Assembly (NCBI RefSeq): GCF_004571025.1
Contig: NZ_SPQT01000001.1
Coordinates: forward strand, 558,001 to 622,000
Length of the DNA: 64,000 bases
Origin: Bradyrhizobium niftali
GTDB taxonomy: Bacteria > Pseudomonadota > Alphaproteobacteria > Rhizobiales > Xanthobacteraceae
Direction: 5' to 3'
The notes under the pieces are model-generated. The model had not been told where the DNA came from. It did not search any database and saw only the letters and a program-made list of their open reading frames with translations. Shown one piece after another: positions 35,526 to 43,943 of this stretch. Made by a program: the position numbers and the translations under genes. Every line of letters starts with the position of its first letter. Positions within the stretch are counted from its first letter, which is position 1.

Positions 35526-36812
35526 ATGGCCAGCCTACAGACCGAGGTGGACTCCGGGACTCCCGGGAGCGCGATCTGGAAGACGCGCAGCGTTGGCGTT
35601 GAGAAGATTGCCAGGGCTGCAATTGGCTGTTCGATCACCATCAACGTCGTCGCGTCGATGGGCACCTTCAACACCGCGCTGTTGCCGGCGGAGTTGACCT
35701 ATCTGCAGCAGGCCGTCGCGATCCTGATGTGGGGCGTCCTGATCTACGCCAGCGCGTTCGTACGCCCGCGGCTGCGTTTGCAGTTCAATCCCGACTTGAT
35801 CGTCCTGGTCGCATTCTACGCCTTCGCCGTCACTTCGGTGTTCTGGACCAGCCTGAACGCTGCTGCGATCATGAAGAGCCTAGCGCTCGCGATGACGACC
35901 TTCGGCGCATTCTGTCTCATCACGCGCATCGACATGGACGAGGTCGTCAGGGCCACGGCCCTTGGGCTTTTCATATTGGTGGCCGCATCGGCCTTCTGCG
36001 CGCTCGCCGTACCCGATATCGGGATAGACCACAGCTGGATGCATAACGGTCAATGGCAAGGCGTCTATGAATCGAAGCAGACCCTCGGTTTCGTCGGCGC
36101 GTATCTGATGTTCTTCGCCTGCTATCTGAAGATGAAGGGGCAGGGGTGGCCGGCTTTCCTCCTGACGTTCCTTCTGGCGTCCACATGTGTCCTCGCATCG
36201 GAATCGCGAGGCGCCGGTGCCGTTGCCCTGGCCGCCTGTGCATTGCTCGTGACCTCGATGTGGTCGGTCACCTGCATGAGAATCTACGCGGTCCTGCCGT
36301 TCGTCATGTGCTTGCTGGCCGGCGCGCTGATCTTCTATTTTTACGCGACGGGGTATGAGGCGATCCATGTCGGTGATGCGTCCATCGATCTGACCGAGCG
36401 GACGTTCATCTGGCATTACGCCATCAGCCATTTCGATGACGCACCGCTGCTCGGCTTCGGGATCAACGGCTTCTGGACGGTTCCGTCGATCTACGACTAT
36501 TTCGAACAGAACCACGGCTGGGTGCTCGACAATTATCACAGCGGCTATATCGCGATCCTGATGGAGACGGGGTTTCTCGGCTACACGCTTTTCGCCGCGA
36601 GCGTCCTTCTGTTCTCGAACAAGGTTCTCCATCTGATTTCGGCCCGCGCGATCGACCGGTCGCACTGCGCGCTCATCATCGGATTTGTCGCTCTCAGCTT
36701 TCAGACCAACTTTACCGAGACGACGTTCCTTCGCTCGACCATGTTCACGTCGGTGCTGCTGGTGGCGTTCTTCTTTGCAACGTGCAGGCCTGTGCCGCAG
36801 ACCGATTTCTAG
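35526..36812 (+). CDS. O-antigen ligase/Wzy-type polysaccharide polymerase
   Basis: Integral membrane protein, 428 residues and about 10-12 hydrophobic segments. The Wzy_C/WaaL pattern is visible: a large periplasmic loop with LTERTFIWHYAISHFDDAPLLGFGINGFW (key PLLGFGINGFW), then NYHSGYIAILMETGFLGY containing the usual histidine and glycine. Role: polymerising lipid-linked repeat units in the periplasm. It is 20 bp upstream of the GH5 gene on the same strand. Confidence 0.88.
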   Translation: MASLQTEVDSGTPGSAIWKTRSVGVEKIARAAIGCSITINVVASMGTFNTALLPAELTYLQQAVAILMWGVLIYASAFVRPRLRLQFNPDLIVLVAFYAFAVTSVFWTSLNAAAIMKSLALAMTTFGAFCLITRIDMDEVVRATALGLFILVAASAFCALAVPDIGIDHSWMHNGQWQGVYESKQTLGFVGAYLMFFACYLKMKGQGWPAFLLTFLLASTCVLASESRGAGAVALAACALLVTSMWSVTCMRIYAVLPFVMCLLAGALIFYFYATGYEAIHVGDASIDLTERTFIWHYAISHFDDAPLLGFGINGFWTVPSIYDYFEQNHGWVLDNYHSGYIAILMETGFLGYTLFAASVLLFSNKVLHLISARAIDRSHCALIIGFVALSFQTNFTETTFLRSTMFTSVLLVAFFFATCRPVPQTDF

Positions 36813-36832
36813 TCTCAACGAATGGAAGCAAG

Positions 36833-37858
36833 ATGAGAGCCATCCGCGCTCGCTGGACGAGAAGCTTCAATCTTGCGGCAACGGCCCTTTTCCTCACGTC
36901 GTCTTGCTTCCATGCCCATGGCGCCGGGCAGGCGGCGTCCCGTGACCTGCCGAAATTGGGGCGCGGCATCAATATTCTCGGCTATGACGGGATCTGGGAA
37001 GGCGGCCGGAACGCGCCGTTCCGCCTGGACAATCTGACCGCAATCAAGAAGGCCGGATTTTCGCATGTCAGGATCAACTTCTTCGGCTTCAAGTTCATGG
37101 GCGAGGGAAACGTCCTGGACGAGATCGTTCTGAGGCGGCTGGATGTCGTCATCGAGGAAGTCCTCGCAAGGAACCTCATTCCGGTCGTTGACGAGCACGA
37201 CACTCATGTTTGCCAACGCGACGTTTCTGGATGCGGCGAGAAGCTCAGGGCGTTCTGGCGGCAGATCGCCGAGCGCTATGCCGGAAAATATCCCGCGCTG
37301 GTCTTCGAGGTCCTGAACGAGCCCGGCGGGCAAATGACGTCCGCCGACTGGAATTCACTCCTCAACGAATGTCTTGAAATCATCCGCCGCACCAATCCGG
37401 CGCGGCCGGTCATTGCCGCGGTTCTCCACACGGACGACATCCCCGTCGACGACCTGGCGCTGCCGGCCGAAGACAGGAACCTCATCGTCACGTTTCACTA
37501 TTACGCGCCGATACGATTCACGCATCAGGGCGCGCCGTGGTCTTCGACGTTTTCGCGGATCGGGCCGCTGGATTGGGGCAGTCCGGACGACGAAGCGAAG
37601 GCGGCCGCTGACTTCAGGAAGATGAATCTCTGGGCGGAGAAGGAGAGGCGCCCGGTTTATCTCGGCGAATTCGGGGTGTACGAGCGTGCACCATCCGACA
37701 GCCGCGCGAGATATTTGTCGTTCATGGCGAGAAGCGCAGACAGGCTTGGCTGGTCATGGGCCTATTGGCAATTCGACCATGATTTCGCGGCCTTCGACAG
37801 CACGCGCCAGGCCTGGAAGCCGGACATCCTGCGTTCGCTGATTCCGCCGCAGCGTTGA
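36833..37858 (+). CDS. Secreted glycoside hydrolase family 5 (endoglucanase-like)
   Basis: 341-residue beta-glycanase with an N-terminal signal peptide (basic start, FNLAATALFLTSSCFHAHG, likely cut after HGAGQA). The GH5 TIM barrel has the acid/base glutamate in FEVLNEPGG (about 163), FHYYAP, and the nucleophile glutamate in VYLGEFGVY (about 279). The start ATG 36833 has GGAAG before it. Polysaccharide loci often carry such an enzyme to trim or release the polymer. The longer open frame upstream overlaps the polymerase and is rejected. Confidence 0.92.
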   Translation: MRAIRARWTRSFNLAATALFLTSSCFHAHGAGQAASRDLPKLGRGINILGYDGIWEGGRNAPFRLDNLTAIKKAGFSHVRINFFGFKFMGEGNVLDEIVLRRLDVVIEEVLARNLIPVVDEHDTHVCQRDVSGCGEKLRAFWRQIAERYAGKYPALVFEVLNEPGGQMTSADWNSLLNECLEIIRRTNPARPVIAAVLHTDDIPVDDLALPAEDRNLIVTFHYYAPIRFTHQGAPWSSTFSRIGPLDWGSPDDEAKAAADFRKMNLWAEKERRPVYLGEFGVYERAPSDSRARYLSFMARSADRLGWSWAYWQFDHDFAAFDSTRQAWKPDILRSLIPPQR

Positions 37859-37895
37859 AGCTCGCAATCGCCTAGCGTGGCGCGGGATCAGTCGA

Positions 37896-38522
37896 TCAAA
37901 ACCATGTGGCGATCTCCCCGAGGCGTCGATACGCCGTCTCGCGCGCGGCGAGGATCGGGCCCGCCGGGCCGGTGGTCGGCCCGATCGGCACGAAGCGCAC
38001 GTCGCTGATGCCAATGAAGCGCAGTGCCTCGCGCAAATAGGGTGTCGCCATGTCGGTGCGGCCGCGGTTCATTCCGGTGACGAAGTCGCTGCCGCTGGCG
38101 AGGATGACGATGGTCGGCCGGTCCTTCAGCAGCGGGACATATCCCGTCGCCGGGTCGAACCGGAAGGTGAGCCCGGGCTGGACGATGATGTCGAACCACT
38201 GCTTGAGCTTGTAGGGGATGCCGAAGTTCCACATCGGCGTCGAGATCAGCACGCGCTCGGCGAGCGACAAGCGCGTCGCCATGCGCTCGGCCTCGGCAAA
38301 GCTGTCGCGCTGGGCGTCGTCGAAAGCCTGGGCCTTCATCCGCGCATATTTGGCCTCGACAATGGGTCCCGCGAACTCCGGCATCCGCTCCCGCCAGAGA
38401 TCCATGACATCGATGTCCCAGTCGGGACGCGCCTCGCGAAATCCGTCAAGGAAGACGCGCGCGCCGGCGCTCGACTCCGAGTCGGGACGCGGCGAGCAGG
38501 AGAGGTGCAGGAGCTTTGCCAC
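37896..38522 (-). CDS. FMN-dependent NADH:quinone oxidoreductase/azoreductase (AzoR family)
   Basis: Flavodoxin-fold cytoplasmic enzyme, 208 residues. The FMN loop LLHLSCSPRPDSESSAG at the N-terminus and TPMWNFGIPYKLKQWFD near residues 95-111 are the AzoR signatures. It reduces quinones or azo bonds with NADH. It is the last gene of the long minus-strand series, starting at GTG 38522 just 3 bp after the SMP-30/isochorismatase fusion, which suggests redox handling of quinone-like intermediates. Confidence 0.92.
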   Translation of the reverse strand: MAKLLHLSCSPRPDSESSAGARVFLDGFREARPDWDIDVMDLWRERMPEFAGPIVEAKYARMKAQAFDDAQRDSFAEAERMATRLSLAERVLISTPMWNFGIPYKLKQWFDIIVQPGLTFRFDPATGYVPLLKDRPTIVILASGSDFVTGMNRGRTDMATPYLREALRFIGISDVRFVPIGPTTGPAGPILAARETAYRRLGEIATWF

Positions 38523-38525
38523 CGC

Positions 38526-40097
38526 TCATCCCAGCGCTCTGATGACGGCATCCGCACGCGTGACGATGGCGACGTTCTGCATGGCAAAATTGATCGAGGC
38601 GGAGTGCCAGTCGGCATTCATGGTCGAGCAGCAATCCTCCGGCACGATCATGAAATAGCCCTTGTCGGCGCCAGTGCGCGCGGTGTGCTCGACCGACATG
38701 TTGGTCCAGGCGCCGGTGTTGATGATCATGTCGCGGCCGGTGGCCTTCAGGATCGTCTCCAGCCGCGTCCCCTCCCAGGCGCTCATCCGCATCTTCTCGA
38801 CGACGAAATCGCCGGGCCGGGGCTCCAGGCCCGAGACCGGCGCCGCGCCCCAGCTGCCCCGCACCATCGCCTTGCTGTCGACCAGACCCTCGAACAGCGG
38901 CGCGTTCAGCGTCACGCCGGGGGCGCCGGGCTCGACCACGAACCAGACATGGATGATGGCGACGCCGCGCGCCCGCGCGGCCTCGGCAAGACGCCGGACA
39001 TTCTCGACGACATGCTGCTGCTTCGCGTGAGCAGGCGCGCCTGACCCGTCGAATGCGCCGCCATCCATGATGACGTCGTTCTGAAGGTCCTGGATGATCA
39101 TGGCGCAGCGCTGCGGATCGAGCTGCATCTCGCCGTCGGTGAGGATGGGCGCTGCAGCCGCGGGGCCGGCGCTTGCACCGCCGCCGCGCTTGCCGCTCAT
39201 ATAGGGCTCGTGGCGCGGTCCCACCTTGGTCGGGATGGCATAGACCGAATGCGTCGAGGTCAGATAGAGCGTGCGGAAATCCGGCCCGCCCCAGGCGAGG
39301 TTGGCGACGAGCTCGGGCACACGAACCTTGCCGAGCAGTTCGCCGCGCGGCGTATAGACCCAGACGCCGCCGGGTGCGGTGACCCAGATATTGCCGTGCT
39401 GGTCGCACTTCATGCCGTCGGGCAGGCCAGGCTCGAGCTCGGACTTGATTCCGCTCGCGAACACGCGCGCGTTCGACAGCGTGCCGTCGGCGTTGACGTC
39501 GAACACGCGGATCAACGCCTGCACGGTGTCGTTGACATAGAGCAGCCGTTCGTCGGGCGAGAAGCACAGCCCGTTCGGCTGGTCGAACAGATTGCGCTCG
39601 ACCACGAGTTTCGGCTCGCCGCCCGGCATGACGCGATAGACGCCCTGGAAGCCAAGCTGCCGCGGCCGCTCGACGCCATAGACCGGCATGCGGCCGTACC
39701 AGGGATCCGAGAAATAGATTGCGCCCGAGGAGTGCACGCAGACGTCATTGGGGCTGTTGAGCTCCTGGCCTCCGAAATGCGAGGCCAGCACTTCGCGCCG
39801 CCCGTCTGGCCGCTCGCGGATCAGCGACGACGTCGCATGCTCGCAGACGATCAAGTTGAGCTCGGCGTCGTAGGTCATGCCGTTGCATTTGTTCGACGGG
39901 CGCTTGACCTCGGTCACGCCGCGCCGCGCGTCCCAGCGCCGGCGAACGTCGCCAGGCATGTCCGAGAACAGGAGGTAATGATCGACCGGATGCCAGATCG
40001 GGCCCTCCGTGAAGTCAAAGCCCGTTCCGACCTGTGCGACCGGCGCATAGGGATCGATCAAGGTCTCGAATTCACTTCGCAGGGTGACATGTGTCAT
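38526..40097 (-). CDS. SMP-30/gluconolactonase fused to an isochorismatase-like domain lacking the catalytic Cys
   Basis: 523-residue two-domain protein. Residues 1 to about 297 are a six-bladed SMP-30/gluconolactonase propeller: FTEGPIWH with a metal-site glutamate (31), NSPNDVCV, FDQPNGLCFSPDE, LPDGMKCDQHGNIWV. After a Gly/Ala-rich linker (about 300-318) comes a cysteine-hydrolase/isochorismatase domain: IIQDLQND with the catalytic Asp (about 337) and VVEKMRMSAWEG with the Lys (435). The position of the nucleophilic Cys reads TNMSVEHT, with Ser at about 468 (codon TCG). The second domain may thus be inactive or serine-based. Lactonase plus amidase-like halves suit successive ring-opening steps. 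Confidence 0.9.
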   Translation of the reverse strand: MTHVTLRSEFETLIDPYAPVAQVGTGFDFTEGPIWHPVDHYLLFSDMPGDVRRRWDARRGVTEVKRPSNKCNGMTYDAELNLIVCEHATSSLIRERPDGRREVLASHFGGQELNSPNDVCVHSSGAIYFSDPWYGRMPVYGVERPRQLGFQGVYRVMPGGEPKLVVERNLFDQPNGLCFSPDERLLYVNDTVQALIRVFDVNADGTLSNARVFASGIKSELEPGLPDGMKCDQHGNIWVTAPGGVWVYTPRGELLGKVRVPELVANLAWGGPDFRTLYLTSTHSVYAIPTKVGPRHEPYMSGKRGGGASAGPAAAAPILTDGEMQLDPQRCAMIIQDLQNDVIMDGGAFDGSGAPAHAKQQHVVENVRRLAEAARARGVAIIHVWFVVEPGAPGVTLNAPLFEGLVDSKAMVRGSWGAAPVSGLEPRPGDFVVEKMRMSAWEGTRLETILKATGRDMIINTGAWTNMSVEHTARTGADKGYFMIVPEDCCSTMNADWHSASINFAMQNVAIVTRADAVIRALG

Positions 40098-40113
40098 CGG
40101 TCGATCCTCGGAA

Positions 40114-40158
40114 GCATGATCCGGAAAAGTGTGGAGCGGTTTTCCGAAAGGATCATGC
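40114..40158. repeat. Short palindromic intergenic element
   Basis: An imperfect inverted repeat: GCATGATCCGGAAAA (40114-40128) pairs with the complementary right arm 40140-40158, which has four extra bases (CGAAAG region). It fills most of the 75-bp gap between the MBL lactonase and fusion genes. I recall this GCATGATC...GGAAAA dyad as frequent in Bradyrhizobium genomes; copy number cannot be checked here. Confidence 0.65.
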
Positions 40159-40172
40159 GTGAATAAAAAGCG

Positions 40173-41021
40173 TCAGGCCGGGAACCAGTTGCGCGGGGGC
40201 AGCGACTGTACGATCGGGCCGGGGACCTGGTCGTGCAGACGGCCGACGACCATGCCGCCCTCGATCTTGGCCGGCCTGTCGTGCACCGGCAGCAGATAGC
40301 GCGAATTGCTCAGCAGCTTCTTGATCGAGGCCTTCTCCGCGCGCTTGCTGGTGCCGTGGTTGCCGGTCGTCCGCGGCTCCCAGTCGTGAATCTCGTTGAA
40401 CGGCGTGACGATCTGGTCGTTGAAATCGTAGATCACGTCGCCGCAGATGGTCGCGATCCCATCGGCAGTCTCGACGATGATGTTCATCGAGCCTTCGGTG
40501 TGGGCGTTGGCGGCGTCGCAGTAGACGCCGGGCATCAGCTCGATCGGCCCGGTAATCTCCAGATCGAGGAAACGCAGCGCGCTCTTGGTGTGCAGGCGGT
40601 CGATCAGGTGCTTGATGTCGGGCGCCGGATATTGTGGATGCATCAGGCCGGAGACCGAATATTCCAGCTCCTTGCGGTTGAGGACGACGGTCGTGTTCAT
40701 CGGGAACAGATCGTCCTTGCCGGCGTGGTCGATGTGCAGATGGGTGTGGCAGACGAAGCGCACGTCGCCCATGCGCACGCCATGGCGGGCAAGCTGGTTC
40801 TCGATCATGTGCTCGTGATACTGCAGCCCGCGCATGCCCAGCGTCTCCATGATCTGGTTGGAGCGGTAGCCGGTGTCGACCACGACAGGATATTTGCCGC
40901 CGAGGATCAGAAAGCCGAGCGTGAGGACGCGGCGGGTGCGGCCGCAATCGCGACCGAGAACCAGAAAGCTCGATTCCAGCTCGATATCGCCATAGTCCAG
41001 GATCTTGATCTCCAGCGCCAT
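40173..41021 (-). CDS. Metallo-beta-lactamase-fold lactonase (AHL-lactonase-like)
   Basis: 282-residue zinc hydrolase. The metal motif HLHIDHAG within CHTHLHIDHAG (His94, His96, Asp98, His99) is the form found in N-acyl homoserine lactonases of the AttM/AiiA group, with further ligands likely at the His of ANAHTEGS and the Asp of CGDVIYDF. GGAG lies about 9 bases before ATG 41021. Within a catabolic operon it more likely hydrolyses a pathway lactone or cyclic ester/amide than a signal molecule, though quorum quenching cannot be excluded. Confidence 0.88.
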   Translation of the reverse strand: MALEIKILDYGDIELESSFLVLGRDCGRTRRVLTLGFLILGGKYPVVVDTGYRSNQIMETLGMRGLQYHEHMIENQLARHGVRMGDVRFVCHTHLHIDHAGKDDLFPMNTTVVLNRKELEYSVSGLMHPQYPAPDIKHLIDRLHTKSALRFLDLEITGPIELMPGVYCDAANAHTEGSMNIIVETADGIATICGDVIYDFNDQIVTPFNEIHDWEPRTTGNHGTSKRAEKASIKKLLSNSRYLLPVHDRPAKIEGGMVVGRLHDQVPGPIVQSLPPRNWFPA

Positions 41022-41052
41022 CCGTGTCTCTCCATCTCTCGTTTCTTGTCCG

Positions 41053-41937
41053 TCAAAGCCGATAGACGCGCGCTGCGGTGGTCCTGAAGATCGCGTCCTG
41101 TTGTTCGGTACTCAGCGCAGAGGCCGCCGCGCGAAACGCGTCGACGAGCTCGCGATAGCTGGTCCACAATTTCTCGATCGGGAAATTCGATCCGAACAGG
41201 CAACGCCCGGCGCCGAACGTCGCAACCGTGTCGGTCAGCACCGCCGCGATATGCGCGGGATCGTTGCGGTGAATGAACGTGCCGAGCCCGGACAGCTTCG
41301 ACACCACGTTGGGACATGCGGCGAGGCGTGCCATTCCCGCGCGCCAGGCCGCGCGGCCTGCCGGCGAAAGATCCTCCAGCATCCCGGCGTGCTGGAGGAT
41401 GAAGGTCACCTTGGGGCAGGCCTCGGCAAGGTCGGCGGCGCCCGGCATCTGCGGGGTGAACACCTGAAGGTCGAAACTCCAGCCGTAGTCGGCGAGGTGT
41501 CCGATGTTGCGGCGGATCGAGGGGTCGAGACAGAGGTCAGGCCGGGCCGCAAAACGATAAAGCGGGTTCTCGTGCCAGTGCAGCTGCATCCGCACGCCGC
41601 GCACGAGCGGGTAACGCTTGAGGCGGTCGAGCTGCGGGCGGACGTCGTCGACGGCGAAATTGGCGTAGGCGACGATGGCATGGGGCCAGCCATGCGCATC
41701 CGCGGTCTGCTGCACCCAGGCCGCCTCGTCCTCGAAACGGTCATTGGCCCAGTTGGTCTGGACGTAGACGGAACGGGTGACGCCGCTGCCCTTGAGGTCG
41801 TCGAGATATTCCTGGATCGGATAGTCGCGCCGGATCGGCTCGTAGGGTCCGAAGATGCGGGGCTGCATGGGGCCGATCAGCCAGGGCAGGTCCGCCTGCC
41901 GCCAGATGTGATGATGCCCGTCGACAATCTCGGTCAC
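41053..41937 (-). CDS. Amidohydrolase family protein (lactone hydrolase-like TIM barrel)
   Basis: 294-residue metal-dependent hydrolase of the COG3618 type, related to 2-pyrone-4,6-dicarboxylate hydrolase and fuconolactonase. Motifs are VDGHHHIW at the N-terminus, VRGVRMQLHW, FILQHAG and FGSNFPIEKLW at the C-terminus (Asn where many relatives have Asp). It starts with GTG 41937, overlapping the upstream CoxE-type gene. A second hydrolytic ring-opening step in the pathway is the natural reading. Confidence 0.88.
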   Translation of the reverse strand: MTEIVDGHHHIWRQADLPWLIGPMQPRIFGPYEPIRRDYPIQEYLDDLKGSGVTRSVYVQTNWANDRFEDEAAWVQQTADAHGWPHAIVAYANFAVDDVRPQLDRLKRYPLVRGVRMQLHWHENPLYRFAARPDLCLDPSIRRNIGHLADYGWSFDLQVFTPQMPGAADLAEACPKVTFILQHAGMLEDLSPAGRAAWRAGMARLAACPNVVSKLSGLGTFIHRNDPAHIAAVLTDTVATFGAGRCLFGSNFPIEKLWTSYRELVDAFRAAASALSTEQQDAIFRTTAARVYRL

Positions 41938-43055
41938 GCAACTCTCCTTCGTCCCAATGCCAGCACGTGCGCGACGATCGACGCGCTCGACCCGCCGTCG
42001 ACGAGATCGTCGACGAAGCGTTCGATGGCGACGAGAGCTTCGGTCTGCGGGCGAAAGCCCGGGCTCGTCGCGAGCGGCGTCAACCAGCTCAGGCGCCAGG
42101 CCCGCCGCGACAGTTTCGCCACTGCGTCGCGCAGCGCCTCGGGTGCGCCGCGCTCCAGCCCGTCCGAGACGACGATGACGGCCGCCCCGCGCGCATAGCC
42201 GCCGAACCGCGGCACCGCGAGAAAGGCTTGCAGGGCATCACCGATCCGGGTGCCGCCGTCCCAGTCGCTGACGAGATGGGCGGCGGCATTCAGCGCCTGT
42301 TCGCGCCGCTTCATCCGCAGCGCGCGGGTGACGCGGGTCAGGCGCGTGCCGAAGGTGAAGACCTCGACATTGGGCGCGGCCTGCACCAGCGCGTGCGCGA
42401 GCTTCATGTTCTCCTCGGTGCGGCTTTTCATCGAGCCCGAGACGTCGATCAGCAGCAGAAATTTTCGCGGGCGCTGCCTGCGCTTCAGGTGTCTGAGGCG
42501 CAGGACCTCGCCGTCGCTACGCACGGAGTCGCGCAAGGTGCGGCGGAGATCGGCGAAGGGACCGCGACGCGCCTGCCTGCGCCGGTGGCCGCGCCGCCTG
42601 GGTAGGCGCCGTGGCGCTTCGCGGGTCAGGCGGCGGAGCGCATCGGTCGAAGAGAGTTGCGCAAAGCGGCGCTCGACTAGCGCCTCGGTGCGGGTCGCAG
42701 TGAGGCCGGATTCGTTGGCGTCGTCGGAGAGCAGTGGCTCCTCGTCGCCGCGGCCTTCCTCCTGAAGTCGGACCGTCTCGTCGTCCTCGCCGTCGTCATC
42801 GCGCGTGATGGCCTCGCTGCCACGGAAATGGAGGTCGAACAGCCGGTCGAAGGTCGCGCGTCGCTCGGGCGGCGGGGCGAGGGTGGCCAGCGCCGCCTGG
42901 CGGATATCGCCGAGGTCGCGCGGGCCGAGCAGTTCGATCGCGGTGAGGAACATGGTGGTCTGCTCCGGCGCGACGGCAAAGCCGTTGGCGCGCAGCAGTG
43001 CGACGAAGGAGACGAACACGCGCGCCGCCTGCGGCAGTTGCAGTTCGACACTCAT
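41934..43055 (-). CDS. VWA-domain protein, CoxE-like
   Basis: 373-residue soluble protein. The C-terminal half is a von Willebrand A domain with a complete MIDAS start DVSGSMKS (D204, S206, S208) and VVSDGLERG. The N-terminal half is the CoxE helical region, with an acidic stretch (about 85-112) and a very Arg-rich segment (about 145-195). CoxE works with the MoxR-type ATPase CoxD to mature molybdenum hydroxylases by inserting the sulfurated cofactor. It overlaps the MoxR gene by ATGA. Confidence 0.92.
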   Translation of the reverse strand: MSVELQLPQAARVFVSFVALLRANGFAVAPEQTTMFLTAIELLGPRDLGDIRQAALATLAPPPERRATFDRLFDLHFRGSEAITRDDDGEDDETVRLQEEGRGDEEPLLSDDANESGLTATRTEALVERRFAQLSSTDALRRLTREAPRRLPRRRGHRRRQARRGPFADLRRTLRDSVRSDGEVLRLRHLKRRQRPRKFLLLIDVSGSMKSRTEENMKLAHALVQAAPNVEVFTFGTRLTRVTRALRMKRREQALNAAAHLVSDWDGGTRIGDALQAFLAVPRFGGYARGAAVIVVSDGLERGAPEALRDAVAKLSRRAWRLSWLTPLATSPGFRPQTEALVAIERFVDDLVDGGSSASIVAHVLALGRRRVA

Positions 43056-43933
43056 GCGGTCGCCTCCGCAAGCATCGCGTCGAGCCGGGGCGAGATGAAG
43101 TGCAGGTCCTCCTCGTCCTTGAGCGCGACGCCGATCGAGCGCTTGAAGGCCTCTGGCCAGCGCGCGCCTCCCGTGTGCAGCAAGGTCGCGGCCTCGGCCC
43201 AGTCGACGGCTTCAGCGATGCCCGGCGCCTTGCTGAGCGGCTCGCGCCGCAATTTTCCGACCGCCGCGACGACCGCCCGCGCGGTCGCCTCCGCGACGCT
43301 GGAGGCACGCAGCATCACGATGCGTGCCTCGCGCTCTTCGGTGGGATAGTCGATCCAGTGATAGACGCAGCGGCGGCGCAACGCCTCGTGCAGGTCGCGC
43401 GTCCGGTTCGAGGTCAACACCACGACGGGACGCTCCGCCGCGCGGACCGTGCCGCGCTCGGGGATCGAGATCTGGAAGTCGGACAGGAATTCGAGCAGGA
43501 AGGCCTCGAACTCCTGATCGGCACGGTCGATTTCGTCGATCAGCAGCACGGTGGAATCGGGGGCGCGCAGCGTGGCGAGCATCGGCCGTTCGATCAAGAA
43601 CGTCTCGCCATAGATGTCGATGCTCTCGTCGCCGGCCTGGCGGATCGCGAGCATCTGGCGCGGGTAGTTCCACTCGTAGAGCGCAGCGGAGGCGTCGATG
43701 CCCTCATAGCATTGCAGCCGGATCAATCGCCGCCCCAGCACGGCGGCGATGGCTTTCGCGGCCTCGGTCTTGCCGACGCCCGGCGCGCCTTCGAGCAGCA
43801 GGGGCTTGCCGAGGGCGAGGCCGAGATAGGCGGCGGTCGCGAGCCCCTCGTCGGCGAGGTAATAGGCCGCGCGCAGCGCCTTCTCCAGCGCTGCGGGGCT
43901 GTCGATGCCGACGATGTTGCTGCGGACCGCCAT
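43052..43933 (-). CDS. MoxR-family AAA+ ATPase, CoxD-like
   Basis: 293-residue ATPase. Walker A LLLEGAPGVGKTEAAKAI, Walker B VLLIDEIDRADQEFEAFLLEFL (key LIDEIDRAD), and sensor 1 LTSNRTRDLHEALRRRC are the MoxR pattern. Start ATG 43933 (MAVRSNIVGID) lies 10 bp after the large-subunit gene; the longer upstream frame is out of phase with it. Paired with CoxE, it is a chaperone for the split molybdenum hydroxylase directly upstream. Confidence 0.93.
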   Translation of the reverse strand: MAVRSNIVGIDSPAALEKALRAAYYLADEGLATAAYLGLALGKPLLLEGAPGVGKTEAAKAIAAVLGRRLIRLQCYEGIDASAALYEWNYPRQMLAIRQAGDESIDIYGETFLIERPMLATLRAPDSTVLLIDEIDRADQEFEAFLLEFLSDFQISIPERGTVRAAERPVVVLTSNRTRDLHEALRRRCVYHWIDYPTEEREARIVMLRASSVAEATARAVVAAVGKLRREPLSKAPGIAEAVDWAEAATLLHTGGARWPEAFKRSIGVALKDEEDLHFISPRLDAMLAEATA

Positions 43934-43943
43934 TCCAAGTCCT

